Assembly (NCBI GenBank): GCA_016716185.1
Contig: JADJWV010000002.1
Coordinates: forward strand, 658,501 to 722,500
DNA length: 64,000 nt
DNA from: Saprospiraceae bacterium
Lineage (GTDB): Bacteria; Bacteroidota; Bacteroidia; Chitinophagales; Saprospiraceae
Direction of reading: 5' to 3'
Shown: piece after piece, positions 27,960 through 37,617 of the stretch
Position numbering within the stretch: position 1 is the first letter of the stretch
Layout: each line of letters starts with the position of its first letter
Notes under the pieces: generated by a model
Seen by the model: the letters and a program-made list of their open reading frames with translations, nothing else
Told to the model about the DNA's origin: nothing
Database searches by the model: none
Position numbers and translations under genes: made by a program

Positions 27960-29336
27960 TTAGAGTGTACCCATGCTCTTGTCGAGTTTAACTTTGGCCT
28001 GTATGAGTTGGAATTGTGCTTCGATGTGATGCGATTGGCTTTGGAAATAATCGCGCTCGGCCGATGTGACCTCGAGACTGGAGCCTACGCCTTCCTTAAA
28101 TTTAATTTTTGCAGTATCGTAAATTTTTTCCGCGAGAGCCAATGATTTTTTCCTGTTCTCTAAGGTGACCATCGCATTCAAATATTCTGTCCTTGCATTC
28201 CGAAATTCGAGTTGTACTCCATTCTCGAATTGCTGGAGTTGTAATTTGGTCTTATCCAGGGTTACGGTGGCCCTTTGAATTTTTGATTTCCGGTCGAATC
28301 CGGTAAAGAGTGGCCAGGATAAATTTACACCCACATTGGAAGTCTGGAACCAACCATTGTCATTGCTGTCAAAAAGTTTGTTCCGTTGTAAACTTTGCTG
28401 ATACGCCGCAAATCCATACAGGCTGGGGTAATAGCTGAATTTATATCTTTTGATATTCATTTCTGCAAGACGGATCCCTTGCAAAATAACGGGGTGCTCC
28501 GGCCGGTTTTGGATATTCAGTTGAAACTCCGGATTCATAACTTCCAGATAAGCCCGGTTCATCAGTTCGCCCAGATTGTCTTTTAAAGTGATGGTCTTAT
28601 CCAAAGGATAATTCATCCGGAATTGGAGCAAGGTGGTACTAACATTTGTTAGTTTTTGCAGTTTTTCGAGTTCGGCTTCCAGGTTTTGTACCGACAAATC
28701 GATGCGGTCCACATCCAGTTTCTCTGCAAATCCGGCTTTGAATATTTCATGCACTTCATTTCTTACTTTTTGGAGATTGCTCAGGTTTTTTTGGACAATA
28801 CTCACATTTTCCTGTAGGGTCAACACCGAAAGGTATGCCAGAGTGACTGCATACCGGAGCTCTGCTTCTGATTGGACAATCTGTTTGAGAATGAGTTCGC
28901 GGTACATTTTTTGTGCTTTGAGTCCGATAAAAAAACTACCGTCAAACAATAAGGTGTTGAGCTCTAATCCGGCATTTAAATTGTGCTTGGTCCCAAACTG
29001 CACGGGAACTCCTCCTGGTTCTTCCAGATCTCTGCGGGGCAATAAATTCTCATCAAAAAGCACATCGTAAATAGCCGGTTCAATAAAATTCGGAAAGATG
29101 CTGGTAGGTAATTTGATAAAATAATTGTATCCGACATTCGCCTGGAGTTTGGGCAGCCCAATGGCCGTGTATTCCTGAATTTGCCCGTCCACATCTCTGA
29201 TGTCCAGATTCTTGATTTGTAAGTCCAGGCTATGGCTGCGGGCGTATTCAAGGGCTTCCGCCAGGGTGAAGGATTCCTGACCATAGGTAAATGAACTTAA
29301 ACTGAAAATGCTGATGGCAATGCAAAAGGCTTTCAT
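27960..29336 (-). CDS. TolC family outer-membrane efflux protein
   Basis: Outer-membrane channel protein of the TolC/OEP family: alpha-helical tunnel plus beta-barrel, normally paired with a membrane fusion protein and an inner-membrane pump. I place the start at ATG 29336, where a signal peptide begins (MKAFCIAISIFSLSSFTYGQ), giving 458 aa. The frame also opens at 29390 with 18 more, mostly basic, residues. The two tandem OEP halves are recognisable. The first begins with LAEALEYARSHSLDLQI; the second contains GVNLSWPLFTGF, the usual start of the second strand-rich part, and coiled-coil helices follow. No fusion protein or pump gene is adjacent, so the partner system must be encoded elsewhere. 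Its only operon neighbour is pdxH. Confidence 0.88.
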   Translation of the reverse strand: MKAFCIAISIFSLSSFTYGQESFTLAEALEYARSHSLDLQIKNLDIRDVDGQIQEYTAIGLPKLQANVGYNYFIKLPTSIFPNFIEPAIYDVLFDENLLPRRDLEEPGGVPVQFGTKHNLNAGLELNTLLFDGSFFIGLKAQKMYRELILKQIVQSEAELRYAVTLAYLSVLTLQENVSIVQKNLSNLQKVRNEVHEIFKAGFAEKLDVDRIDLSVQNLEAELEKLQKLTNVSTTLLQFRMNYPLDKTITLKDNLGELMNRAYLEVMNPEFQLNIQNRPEHPVILQGIRLAEMNIKRYKFSYYPSLYGFAAYQQSLQRNKLFDSNDNGWFQTSNVGVNLSWPLFTGFDRKSKIQRATVTLDKTKLQLQQFENGVQLEFRNARTEYLNAMVTLENRKKSLALAEKIYDTAKIKFKEGVGSSLEVTSAERDYFQSQSHHIEAQFQLIQAKVKLDKSMGTL

Positions 29337-29532
29337 CCGGAGGTTTTTACAAAGATGCTGTTTATAGTGAGGAAACTTGTGCCGAATCATGTTAATATTT
29401 GAAAAGAGAAGTTAAATAAAATGCGAACACGTGTTTGGAGTTCCATGAGAAGACCAACGATCAATAAATTTCATAAAAATCGCGATCCACATGTACCTTT
29501 ACCAACTCTTTTCAATGCTTAATGTTCAATAG

Positions 29533-29880
29533 GTGAAGCGATTTCAGCTCAGGATTTTGGGGTTGGCAAGTTCCTTGTTTTCGATTGGCCTGTTCTTTCT
29601 GACATGCAAGCAACAGACAGGCCCGGAAGATCTTCAAGCAAAAGTGGGGGCTCAGTATCGTAAATACTGCAGCAATTGTCACGGTGGCGATGGCAGCATT
29701 TCCATAAATGGGGCTGTCAAATTGAAATACTCGATGCTGAGCGCAGATGAACGCTATCTTGTCATTACACACGGACGCAACACCATGACCGGTTTTGAAA
29801 GTATTCTCGATTCTACAGAGCGCATGTTATTGGCCAATTACACGCTGAAGTTTAATAACCCTCCGGGACATGCACAGTAA
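29533..29880 (+). CDS. Small cytochrome c lipoprotein
   Basis: A 115-aa protein with a GTG start and a lipoprotein-type signal peptide (hydrophobic residues 8-24, lipobox FFLTC with lipidation at about C25). It is followed by a single haem-binding CSNCH motif near residue 46 and a candidate distal methionine in the MTGF segment (about 85). It is probably a periplasm-facing, membrane-anchored class I cytochrome c that carries electrons; partners are not visible here. Its last 11 bp overlap the following SDR-like gene, implying translational coupling. The GTG start is chosen because the nearby ATG (29522) is followed at once by a stop in its frame. Confidence 0.8.
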   Translation: MKRFQLRILGLASSLFSIGLFFLTCKQQTGPEDLQAKVGAQYRKYCSNCHGGDGSISINGAVKLKYSMLSADERYLVITHGRNTMTGFESILDSTERMLLANYTLKFNNPPGHAQ

Positions 29881-30760
29881 AACCATTCTGATCACCGACG
29901 GAAATACTGAACTTGGTATCAACTTGATTGAAAAATTTATTGAAAAAAATGTTCGGGTCAAAGCGCTTTATTTGGGTCAGCATGAGGAATTGTCTGATGT
30001 CGAATGGATTCACGGAAGCCTTGACGATCCCATATCCTATGATCCTTATTTAGCCGGAGTTGATGTGATCCTTCACAATACTTCTCTTCTGGCGTTTAGA
30101 AAAGAAGATCACAAAAAATTGCAAAAGATCAACACCCTGGCTACCCGGGAATTGGTTAATAACGCCTTGTATTCGGGCGTAGCTGGTCTGGTATACCTGA
30201 GTTCTGCATATACTTTACTTCGTACAGGAATCCCCGATTTGATAAAAACGGGTGCGGAAGGAAATCCGGTTTTTCTCAACGAGTGGACAAAAACCTTGTA
30301 TCAGGCGGAGCTGGAAATTTATCGTGCAGAAGCTGAAGGTATGAAAGTATGTATTCTCAACAGTCCGCTGGTATTCAATCCGGGAAAGTCCAATGAATCT
30401 AAGCCTGTCAACCAAAGTTGGTTGTATGAATTTTACAAATTTGTGATTCTGCAAAAAATACCATGGATATCGACGCAGGTAATGTCGAATGCAATCGTTG
30501 ATATCTTTGAAAAGGATCAATGGGGAGATCAGATCCTGATTTCAGATGAATTTTGTTTTAATCGGGAAGATAAAATTGATAGCAGTCAATACGATTTAAA
30601 TTCAAGAACCAGAACGCTATCTCTTTCAGAGAAATTAAACAGCATTAATTTAATTCAGGAATTCAGGCACTTCATCAATTGGGAACATCCCTGGTTAAAT
30701 CCTGCTGCTTCGAAAATTTTTGAACCAACTTTCAAATGGGAAAGGCACTCAGATCATTAG
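29870..30760 (+). CDS. NAD(P)-binding SDR/epimerase-like protein, degenerate active site
   Basis: A 296-aa protein of the extended SDR (NAD-dependent epimerase/dehydratase) superfamily. The N-terminal Rossmann fold is recognisable (KTILITDGNTELGINLIEKF), but the usual TGxxGxxG is altered to TDGNTELG. The following acidic/D-S loop (WIHGSLDD, near 45-52) and the AGVDVILHNTS strand (near 64-74) fit the family. The catalytic serine region reads VYLSSAY (near 107). The expected Tyr-x-x-x-Lys is present only as Y-Q-A-E-L, so the catalytic lysine is missing. It may bind a nucleotide without classic oxidoreductase activity, or act as a regulatory/assembly factor. It overlaps the cytochrome gene by 11 bp and is very likely cotranscribed with it. 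Confidence 0.7.
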   Translation: MHSKTILITDGNTELGINLIEKFIEKNVRVKALYLGQHEELSDVEWIHGSLDDPISYDPYLAGVDVILHNTSLLAFRKEDHKKLQKINTLATRELVNNALYSGVAGLVYLSSAYTLLRTGIPDLIKTGAEGNPVFLNEWTKTLYQAELEIYRAEAEGMKVCILNSPLVFNPGKSNESKPVNQSWLYEFYKFVILQKIPWISTQVMSNAIVDIFEKDQWGDQILISDEFCFNREDKIDSSQYDLNSRTRTLSLSEKLNSINLIQEFRHFINWEHPWLNPAASKIFEPTFKWERHSDH

Positions 30761-30908
30761 AAATTTTCGCTTAGGTCATCCCGATTTCTATTTTAATGAT
30801 ACTCTATAACTAATTGTAATACAATTTATTAAATATTTTAATAAAAATAATATAAATACACTCTTCCTTATTAGTTAAAGCATTGTTAACTTTACTTTAA
30901 TTAAAACC

Positions 30909-32732
30909 ATGCTTATGAAGAAAGTTATACACCTTTTATGTTTTTATCTTTTAGTTTCAACACTTACAGCGCAATCTGTAGTGGTCAATTCTCCAGCCTC
31001 CATAGCCGGTTCGTATCAGTTTGGTACGGCCACAGCCTGGGGTGCAGATTTATTATCAAATATTTGGACAGCGGACGCAGCCATGATGATGGACGATGGT
31101 GCCAATACTGGAGATGGTTGCGATACCGTAACCAACAAATCTGAACTTGCCGGTAAAATTGTTCTGGTTAACAGAGGAACCTGCAATTTTAGTTTTAAAG
31201 CTTTGCAGGCACAGGATTGGGGTGGTATAGGATGCATTATTATTAATAATGTCCCCAATGGTGGAGTAGCAGGAATGGGTGCAGGAACCTACGGTGCCCA
31301 AATCAGAACAGATTTTCCTGTGGTCATGATCTCCTTTGAAGATGGGGAACGCATCAAGGCAGAAATGGCTAACGGACCCGTAAACATCAGTATTGGAAAT
31401 ATTCGATTTGATCACGATGTTGCTACAAATAACAGAGCTGGAATTTGCCACGCACCTTATGGCACATATCCTGGTGGCTGGATCCGTAATGCCGGAGATT
31501 TTTCTATCACACCGGGCTCTGATGTCACCAACAAGGGTAGAAATATTGAAACCGGGGGTAAGGTAAATGCTGTCATCCATTTCACACCTTCAGGAGGGAG
31601 CGCTTCAGAATTATATAATAACTCATCTGATGGATCTCTTGTTATTGAAATTGATTCAACGAGATCGGCATTTTTACCACCATTTGATTTAACGGGCAAT
31701 GTACCTGGTAATTCAATTGGTAAAGGTACAGTTACTTACACCGTGAGTTCAGATCAAACAGACCAATCCCCATTCGATAACGTAGCAGTGTCTGAATTTT
31801 ATTTAACATCCAATATTATATCAAAATCAAGATTACAATCCAATTTACGGGATCCATTTGCTACTTCTTCCTACAGGAGATCAGATGGTACAAATGCAGA
31901 ATATCTGACGGGTGTGAGAATTCCTTACGGTGCCGGATGTAAAATTGACAGTATTTTATATTTCATGACGGTTAGTGCACCCGCAACATTAGCCGGATTG
32001 ACCCCGGAAGCAATTCTTTATGGTTGGGATGATGCTGATGGCGATGGAAATGCCACAAATGCTGAAGTGAGTTTTCTTGCTTTAGGTACTTTCACATTCG
32101 ATGCAGCTGAAACACGCTCAGGCGCTGTCGTTCGCATTCCATTAGAGGATTTTAATTCTGGCGACCCGGGGTATATGATTCCTGCAGATAACATGAGATT
32201 CTTTGTTGGTGTTCGATTTACAGGTTCGGAATTGCCTTTCTTTGGATTTGATGAAGGAATGGATTACAATTGTAACAATCTGTTGATGACAAATGCAGGA
32301 ACCATGACCGATACTGAATTGCCTTATTTAGGAATTACAGGATACGATCCAAATACCGGTGTACCCGATTTTGAAAATGCTGCTTTCTTGTTTACTGGAT
32401 TGAGGGCGGGCTTGTCTGCATCCTTAGTGATGTCTGGAAATTGCCTGGTAGCAAGCAAACAATTACCAGATCACGAAGCACAACTTAGTGTATTCCCAAC
32501 ACCCACTAAAGATTTTCTGAATGTCGATGTTAAACTTAATGAAACTTCTTCAAGATTGGTATATAACATTATCGATCAGTCAGGCAGAATTCTTTATTAT
32601 GAACTCGACGAATCAGGTTCAGATGTTTATCAAACCCGATTGGATGTGCAGCATTTGAATGCAGGACAATACCATTTACAAATATTAACCGACAAAGGGT
32701 TAAAACAAAAAACATTCACAGTTATTAAATAA
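30909..32732 (+). CDS. PA-domain secreted protein with T9SS sorting domain
   Basis: A 607-aa secreted protein. The signal peptide spans about residues 1-21 (MKKVIHLLCFYLLVSTLTAQ, preceded by MLM; ATG 30915 is an alternative start). A protease-associated (PA) domain follows at about 70-155: SELAGKIVLVNRGTCNFSFK, then a GGIGCIIINN strand and a FPVVMISFEDGE segment. The middle region (about 190-500) has no family I can name. The C-terminal ~85 residues form a T9SS type A sorting domain (LSVFPTPTKDFLNVDV, ending in TFTVIK). PA domains usually sit in secreted peptidases, but no protease active site was seen. It stands alone between the SDR-like gene and the TonB receptor, and a strong terminator follows. 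Confidence 0.82.
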   Translation: MLMKKVIHLLCFYLLVSTLTAQSVVVNSPASIAGSYQFGTATAWGADLLSNIWTADAAMMMDDGANTGDGCDTVTNKSELAGKIVLVNRGTCNFSFKALQAQDWGGIGCIIINNVPNGGVAGMGAGTYGAQIRTDFPVVMISFEDGERIKAEMANGPVNISIGNIRFDHDVATNNRAGICHAPYGTYPGGWIRNAGDFSITPGSDVTNKGRNIETGGKVNAVIHFTPSGGSASELYNNSSDGSLVIEIDSTRSAFLPPFDLTGNVPGNSIGKGTVTYTVSSDQTDQSPFDNVAVSEFYLTSNIISKSRLQSNLRDPFATSSYRRSDGTNAEYLTGVRIPYGAGCKIDSILYFMTVSAPATLAGLTPEAILYGWDDADGDGNATNAEVSFLALGTFTFDAAETRSGAVVRIPLEDFNSGDPGYMIPADNMRFFVGVRFTGSELPFFGFDEGMDYNCNNLLMTNAGTMTDTELPYLGITGYDPNTGVPDFENAAFLFTGLRAGLSASLVMSGNCLVASKQLPDHEAQLSVFPTPTKDFLNVDVKLNETSSRLVYNIIDQSGRILYYELDESGSDVYQTRLDVQHLNAGQYHLQILTDKGLKQKTFTVIK

Positions 32733-32751
32733 TCACAACGGTATATTGATC

Positions 32752-32783
32752 TTAAGGCCACTCAAAAGGTGGCCTTAATTTTT
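32752..32783 (+). terminator. Rho-independent terminator after PA-domain gene
   Basis: The stem AAGGCCAC / GTGGCCTT with a 7-nt loop is followed by AATTTTTA, 20 bp after the stop codon at 32732. Confidence 0.85.
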
Positions 32784-32835
32784 ATGTTTCCAATTTCTAC
32801 ATTTCATTACTCATATTCAAACAAAATAAAGCCTT

Positions 32836-35583
32836 ATGAAAAAACAACTGTTCGCTACGGTAAGCTTCATGTTGCTCACCACTTTTGCATTTGCTCAAAT
32901 GAATATTCAGGGCTTGGTTAAAGACAAAGACGGCAATGCCCTGGAAGGAGCTTCCGTGCAAGTGATTTCCACAACCCGCGGTACGCACACCAATTCCAAA
33001 GGTGAATTCAGTATTGCATTAAACAAAGGGGAAAAAATACGGGTGAGCCTGGTAGGTTTTCAGAGCCGGGATTGGGAGCCCGTGTCAGGTCTGGCCCACG
33101 AAATCATTTTAGAGAGTGCTTTAACGGAACTGGATCAGGTCGTTGTTGTTGGGACGCGTCGCAGCAATCGAGTCCGTACGGAAACTCCCGTTCCCGTTGA
33201 TGTGGTGCCTATCAGTCAGACCCAATTTCCAACCGGAAAAATGGATGTTACTTCCTTGCTGAATTTTTCAGCTCCTTCATTCAATCATTCCAAACAATCG
33301 GGCTCAGACGGAGCAGATCATGTGGATCTTGGTACTTTGCGCGGACTTGGTCCGGATCAAACATTAGTCCTGGTCAATGGAAAAAGAAGACACCAATCAG
33401 CCTTTGTATCAGTTTTTGGTACTCGCGGTCGAGGCAATTCCGGAACTGACCTGAATGCCATACCACAAACATCAATTGATCGCATAGAAATACTCAGGGA
33501 TGGTGCCTCCGCACAATACGGTTCTGATGCCATCGCAGGAGTAATGAACATCATCCTTAAAAAAGAAACCGGAAAACTCACCGGAAATGTGGGTTACGCA
33601 GCATATTACGACGACGAGTACAATACCATCCTGTCAAAAGATCAGGGTTACAACGAATACGACAGCAAACTCGATGGTAAAACTTTTTCAGCCGGAGCAA
33701 ATTACGGACTCAATCTGGGTAGCCAGGGCGGATTTTTAAATCTCACTGCTGATTATGTAACAACAAGCAAAACCTACCGCCAGGATCCATCGCAAACTTT
33801 ACCTTTCAATATCTATAGAAGAACACATGGAGATGGTTCTTACGATGGAATCGGAGCAGGACTCAATGCAGAATATCCACTCAATGATCATGGCAATTGT
33901 AGTCTGTATGCTTTTGCAAATTATACTTCGCGCGAGACAGATGCCTTTGCATTTACGCGCAGATTTGGCGACAATCCCGAAAGATTTCCAACAGATGCTT
34001 CCGGAAATCTCATTCAGGTTCCGGGCATCATCAAATCAGATGGTGCAGGTTCTTATTATTACAATCCGCACATCCAGACAGAGATCAGCGATCTTTCAGG
34101 AACACTCGGACTGAAAGGAAAACTTGGAGAAAATTGGAATTATGATCTTTCCGGAACGCACGGCAGCAACGATTTTCATTTTTTCGGCGACCAGACTTTT
34201 AATGCAGGTCTCGGAGCCGACAAAACTCATTTTGACGATGGAGGATTTAAATTTTCGCAATCCACGGCGAATCTGAATTTATCCAGAGAAATACCATCCA
34301 TACTCAAAGGAATGCATCTTGCCCTGGGTGCAGAATATCGTTCTGAAAATTATGAATTGTATGCCGGTGAAGAAGCCTCCTATGCCAATTACAATCCCGA
34401 CAAACCAAGCGGTGCACAGGGATTCCCGGGTTATCAGCCCGGTGACGAAGTGGATGCATCGCGGAATACATTTGGCGTCTATGCAGACGTAGAAACGGAT
34501 GTGTGTCGTTCATTGTTGCTCGGCGCAGCCTTCCGTTATGAAAACTATTCCGACTTTGGTTCTACTTCCAATTACAAATTCACGGGTAGGTATAAAATTG
34601 ATGCGACAACAGCTTTACGTGCATCTGTAAGTACGGGCTTCAGAGCACCTTCCTTGCAACAAATCAATTTCAGTTCAACTTTTACAACCGTGCAAGGTGG
34701 TCTGATCTCAGAAGTAAAAATTGCGCCCAATTCAAGTCCAATAACCCGTGCAGCCGGAATTCCCGAACTGAAACAAGAAGAATCGGTCAACGTGAGTTTA
34801 GGTATTACATTGCGTCCGGCAAATAATCTGATTTTTTCAGTAGACGCTTATAGAGTAGAAGTCGAAGACAGAGTAGTGCTTTCCGGACAATTCAGTGCAG
34901 ATGATGCTTCACTCAGTCAAAACCTCAGAGATATTTTGAATAATCTAAAGGTTAGTTATGCGCAGTTTTTTGCCAACGCAGTCAACACTACCAACATGGG
35001 TATCGATGTGGTTCTCGAATACAGCCATTCTTGTGGAAGCGGCAACCTGAAATACCTGTTCACCGGAAATGCACAAAAAATGGAAATTGATCAGATCAAT
35101 ATTCCGGCTGAGCTCAATACATCCGAGTCCAATAGAGAATATTTCTTCAGCGAACGCGAGCAATATTTTCTGATCGCTTCTGCACCGAAAACAAAATTTG
35201 GGATGGCCTTGGATTATAGCTGGGATCGTTTTTCTGTGGGCACGAGATTGAATTATTTTGGACAAGTGAATTTATTGGGTTATGGCGATTTCAATACCCT
35301 CGAACCACAGGTGCCCACCGATGCTGATGAAAACATCCGCGTGCGGGATGAATACAATTATCGCCGCAGATGGGTACACGATGTTTTTGCTTCCGTTAAA
35401 ATTATGGAAGGCGCAAAAATTTATCTCGGTGTTGATAATCTATGGAACGTCCATCCCGATTTGGGATTCGCACCCGGTGCTGCAGGCTGGGCATACAACA
35501 ACGAAACTGGCGGTCCCTGGGATGCTGTTCAGATGGGCGGCAACGGACGGAGATTGTTTGCGAGATTGGCGTTTCAGTTTTGA
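32836..35583 (+). CDS. TonB-dependent receptor with carboxypeptidase-like N-domain
   Basis: A 915-aa outer-membrane active-transport receptor. The signal peptide is residues 1-20 (MKKQLFATVSFMLLTTFAFA). A carboxypeptidase-D-like regulatory domain (about 22-100, QGLVKDKDGNALEGASV) is typical of Bacteroidota. The TonB-box region and plug domain cover about 105-250 (VVVVGTRRSN, then LRGLGPDQTLVLVNGKR and IDRIEILRDGASAQYGSDAIAGVMNI). A 22-strand barrel fills the rest, ending in the aromatic FARLAFQF expected for outer-membrane insertion. No SusD partner is encoded next to it. The substrate cannot be told from sequence; the overall pattern is closer to siderophore/vitamin-type receptors than to SusC. 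It would depend on the TonB operon at 47-50 kb. Confidence 0.93.
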   Translation: MKKQLFATVSFMLLTTFAFAQMNIQGLVKDKDGNALEGASVQVISTTRGTHTNSKGEFSIALNKGEKIRVSLVGFQSRDWEPVSGLAHEIILESALTELDQVVVVGTRRSNRVRTETPVPVDVVPISQTQFPTGKMDVTSLLNFSAPSFNHSKQSGSDGADHVDLGTLRGLGPDQTLVLVNGKRRHQSAFVSVFGTRGRGNSGTDLNAIPQTSIDRIEILRDGASAQYGSDAIAGVMNIILKKETGKLTGNVGYAAYYDDEYNTILSKDQGYNEYDSKLDGKTFSAGANYGLNLGSQGGFLNLTADYVTTSKTYRQDPSQTLPFNIYRRTHGDGSYDGIGAGLNAEYPLNDHGNCSLYAFANYTSRETDAFAFTRRFGDNPERFPTDASGNLIQVPGIIKSDGAGSYYYNPHIQTEISDLSGTLGLKGKLGENWNYDLSGTHGSNDFHFFGDQTFNAGLGADKTHFDDGGFKFSQSTANLNLSREIPSILKGMHLALGAEYRSENYELYAGEEASYANYNPDKPSGAQGFPGYQPGDEVDASRNTFGVYADVETDVCRSLLLGAAFRYENYSDFGSTSNYKFTGRYKIDATTALRASVSTGFRAPSLQQINFSSTFTTVQGGLISEVKIAPNSSPITRAAGIPELKQEESVNVSLGITLRPANNLIFSVDAYRVEVEDRVVLSGQFSADDASLSQNLRDILNNLKVSYAQFFANAVNTTNMGIDVVLEYSHSCGSGNLKYLFTGNAQKMEIDQINIPAELNTSESNREYFFSEREQYFLIASAPKTKFGMALDYSWDRFSVGTRLNYFGQVNLLGYGDFNTLEPQVPTDADENIRVRDEYNYRRRWVHDVFASVKIMEGAKIYLGVDNLWNVHPDLGFAPGAAGWAYNNETGGPWDAVQMGGNGRRLFARLAFQF

Positions 35584-35584
35584 G

Positions 35585-35755
35585 AGGAAGCTTGAAGCTT
35601 AAAGCGAAAAGCAAGAAGCGGAAGTTAGAGAACTTGGAAAATTCTATAAAGAGATGTATAAACGTTTAAACTTTTTGCATTTTTCATTCGGCTTTCAGCT
35701 TTCAGCTTTTCGCTCCGAGCTTTAAAGCTATTCCTAACTTATTTTCAATCAAACC
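35585..35755. repeat. AGCTTTTCGCTT-type low-complexity repeats
   Basis: Between the TonB receptor and permease genes lie short words built on GAAGCTT/AAAGCGAAAAGC, with complementary GCTTTCAGCTTTTCGCT words about 80 bp later. The two sets can base-pair imperfectly. The same words recur at 37430-37465, 37565-37605 and 63405-63445, always intergenic. Confidence 0.6.
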
Positions 35756-37165
35756 ATGTCCCAACTCCCACGCCGACTCACTTTCCTGACCATTGTTGCC
35801 GTGGTGATTGGCGATATCATCGGTTCGGGAATTTTTGTTAAACCTGCCACCATTGCGCAGCAATTTCCTTCAGTGGAAGGCATACTGGCTCTGTGGCTTT
35901 TTGCTGGACTCATGACTTTGATGGGCGCATTGACCAATGCTGAGGCGGCCAGTTTGTTTCCGGAAACCGGCGGACAATACATCTTATTTAAACACATGTA
36001 CGGAAAACTGTTTGCCTTTCTGTACGGATGGTCCGGATTCATTGTTATCAATACTGCAGGAATTGCATCTATTGCATACGTGGCTGCCTATTATCTGGAT
36101 TATCTCTGGCCACTTTACCGCTTTGACCAAATCACTGAATCTTCATATTCGATAAGTATTCCGGGACTTGGAAAATTTTTTATTCTGGAGCACTTCGGCA
36201 GAAAACTCATGACGATTCTGATCATGTTGCTTTTTACCTGTGTGAATGTTTTCAGTGTAAATGAATCTGCCAGACTCCAGCGATGGCTTACCTGGAGCAA
36301 ACTTTTCATTCTGTTTGGGTTGATGGCATGCCTGTTTATATTTGGATCAGATGCCGCACCGCAGGATCCTCTTTTACAAGCTTCGAATCTATCGATCATC
36401 GGTTGCGTGGCTGCACTTGCCGGGATCTTTTGGTGCTTCGATGGTTGGAATAATGTGAGTTTCATTGCCGGCGAAATTGTAAATCCCGAAAAAGTAATCG
36501 CCAAAAGTTTATTGATCGGAATCAGTATTTGTTGTGGGGTTTATTTGTTGTTTAATCTTGCTATCTTCTATGTCCTGCCCTTGCCGGCGATTCAATCTTC
36601 CAATTTCGTGGCGGCTCTGGCCGCAGAAGTGGTTTTTCCTAAATGGGGAGGACTGATTCTGAGTAGCATCGTGTTGCTTTCAGTCTTGAGTGCTGTCAAT
36701 GGAAATATTTTGTCCTGCTCCCGCGTCAGCTTTTCTTTTTTTCAGGATTATCCGGTTTCATCCAAACTAACAAACGTTCGTTTGGATTCCATGAGTCCTT
36801 CCGGAGCGCTGTGGGCAAACACCATTTGGGCATCGGTTCTGGTTTTGATAGGTTCATTTGACATGCTTACCGATCTCTTAATCTTTGTTAGCTGGTTCTT
36901 TTACGGCATGTCGGCAGCCGGTGTGATCTGGCTGCGAGTCAAAATGCCTGAAGCATCAAGGCCTTACCGGGTTCCCTGGTATCCCTGGTTACCACTTGGA
37001 TTTATCGCTTTCACTTTCTTTTATTTGATCATGACCATCTATGCCGATGTATCGGCCTACACCCAGGGACAACAGGCCCAAATCAAATGCCTTCTGGGTT
37101 TTATTTTAGTGATAGCCGGATTGCCGGTTTATTTTTGGAAAAAAAGGGGAAGAGATAATAGTTAA
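35756..37165 (+). CDS. APC-family amino acid permease
   Basis: A 469-aa integral membrane protein of the APC superfamily, about 12 transmembrane helices. The first helix contains the diagnostic GDIIGSGIFVKP (about residues 20-32), where the small-residue break binds the substrate backbone. The following helix contains LTNAEAASLFPETGGQYIL. Later helices include GCVAALAGIFWCFDGWNNVSFIAGEI (about 220-245), a conserved LAT-type signature, and the C-terminal SRPYRVPWYPWLP loop typical of the LAT/basic amino acid subgroup. It most likely imports or exchanges neutral amino acids at the inner membrane; the exact substrate is not predictable. It stands alone, and repeat-rich DNA follows it. Confidence 0.9.
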   Translation: MSQLPRRLTFLTIVAVVIGDIIGSGIFVKPATIAQQFPSVEGILALWLFAGLMTLMGALTNAEAASLFPETGGQYILFKHMYGKLFAFLYGWSGFIVINTAGIASIAYVAAYYLDYLWPLYRFDQITESSYSISIPGLGKFFILEHFGRKLMTILIMLLFTCVNVFSVNESARLQRWLTWSKLFILFGLMACLFIFGSDAAPQDPLLQASNLSIIGCVAALAGIFWCFDGWNNVSFIAGEIVNPEKVIAKSLLIGISICCGVYLLFNLAIFYVLPLPAIQSSNFVAALAAEVVFPKWGGLILSSIVLLSVLSAVNGNILSCSRVSFSFFQDYPVSSKLTNVRLDSMSPSGALWANTIWASVLVLIGSFDMLTDLLIFVSWFFYGMSAAGVIWLRVKMPEASRPYRVPWYPWLPLGFIAFTFFYLIMTIYADVSAYTQGQQAQIKCLLGFILVIAGLPVYFWKKRGRDNS

Positions 37166-37325
37166 CAGTTGGCAGTTGGCAGTTGGCAGTTGGCAGTTGT
37201 TGGTTGTTAGTTGTTAGTTGGCAGTGAGCAGTGGGCAGTTGGCAGTGGGCAGTGGGCAGTGGGCAGTAGGCAGTGGGCAGTTGGCAGTGGGCAGTCAGCA
37301 GTTGGCAGTGCAGAATGTCGGGATC
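37166..37325. repeat. Heptanucleotide tandem repeat array (GTTGGCA / GTGGGCA)
   Basis: About 150 bp of imperfect 7-nt repeats directly after the APC permease stop codon. It begins with GTTGGCA units, then GTTGTTA units, then GTGGGCA units. The phase is mostly kept. No ORF or hairpin explains it. Confidence 0.85.
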
Positions 37326-37496
37326 AGTTTTAGTTGTTTGTTGATAGATGTTAGGTGTTAGTTTTGGTATGGGTTGGAAAGAGGTTGTTTAAACTAACAC
37401 TAGTTAGTTTGAATTTAGAATGCAAAATCTTCGCTTTAAGCTTTTCGCTTTAAGCTTTTTCGCTCAATTACACACCTCCAAGCCTCCAAGCCTCCA

Positions 37497-37554
37497 TCCC
37501 GATAAAATTGCATAATATTTTAGTAAAGAAATAATTCTCTATATTTTATCGGGA
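37497..37554. repeat. 58-bp hairpin repeat, copy A
   Basis: Begins TCCCGATAAAAT and ends with the complement ATTTTATCGGGA. The AT-rich centre contains ATATTTTAGTAAAGAAATAA. The flanks are AAGCCTCC octamers. One of six family copies in the window (also 39712, 41990, 42145, 63144, 63223). Confidence 0.9.
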
Positions 37555-37617
37555 CTCCAAGCCTACAAGCCCTTTTCGCTTCAAGCTTTTCGCTTTCAGC
37601 TATTCCTCGTCAAAATC

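Noticed and set aside
27960..29390. Full tripartite efflux operon around the TolC-like gene
   Set aside because: Neighbours are pdxH and a cytochrome lipoprotein; no membrane fusion protein or pump gene within several kb.
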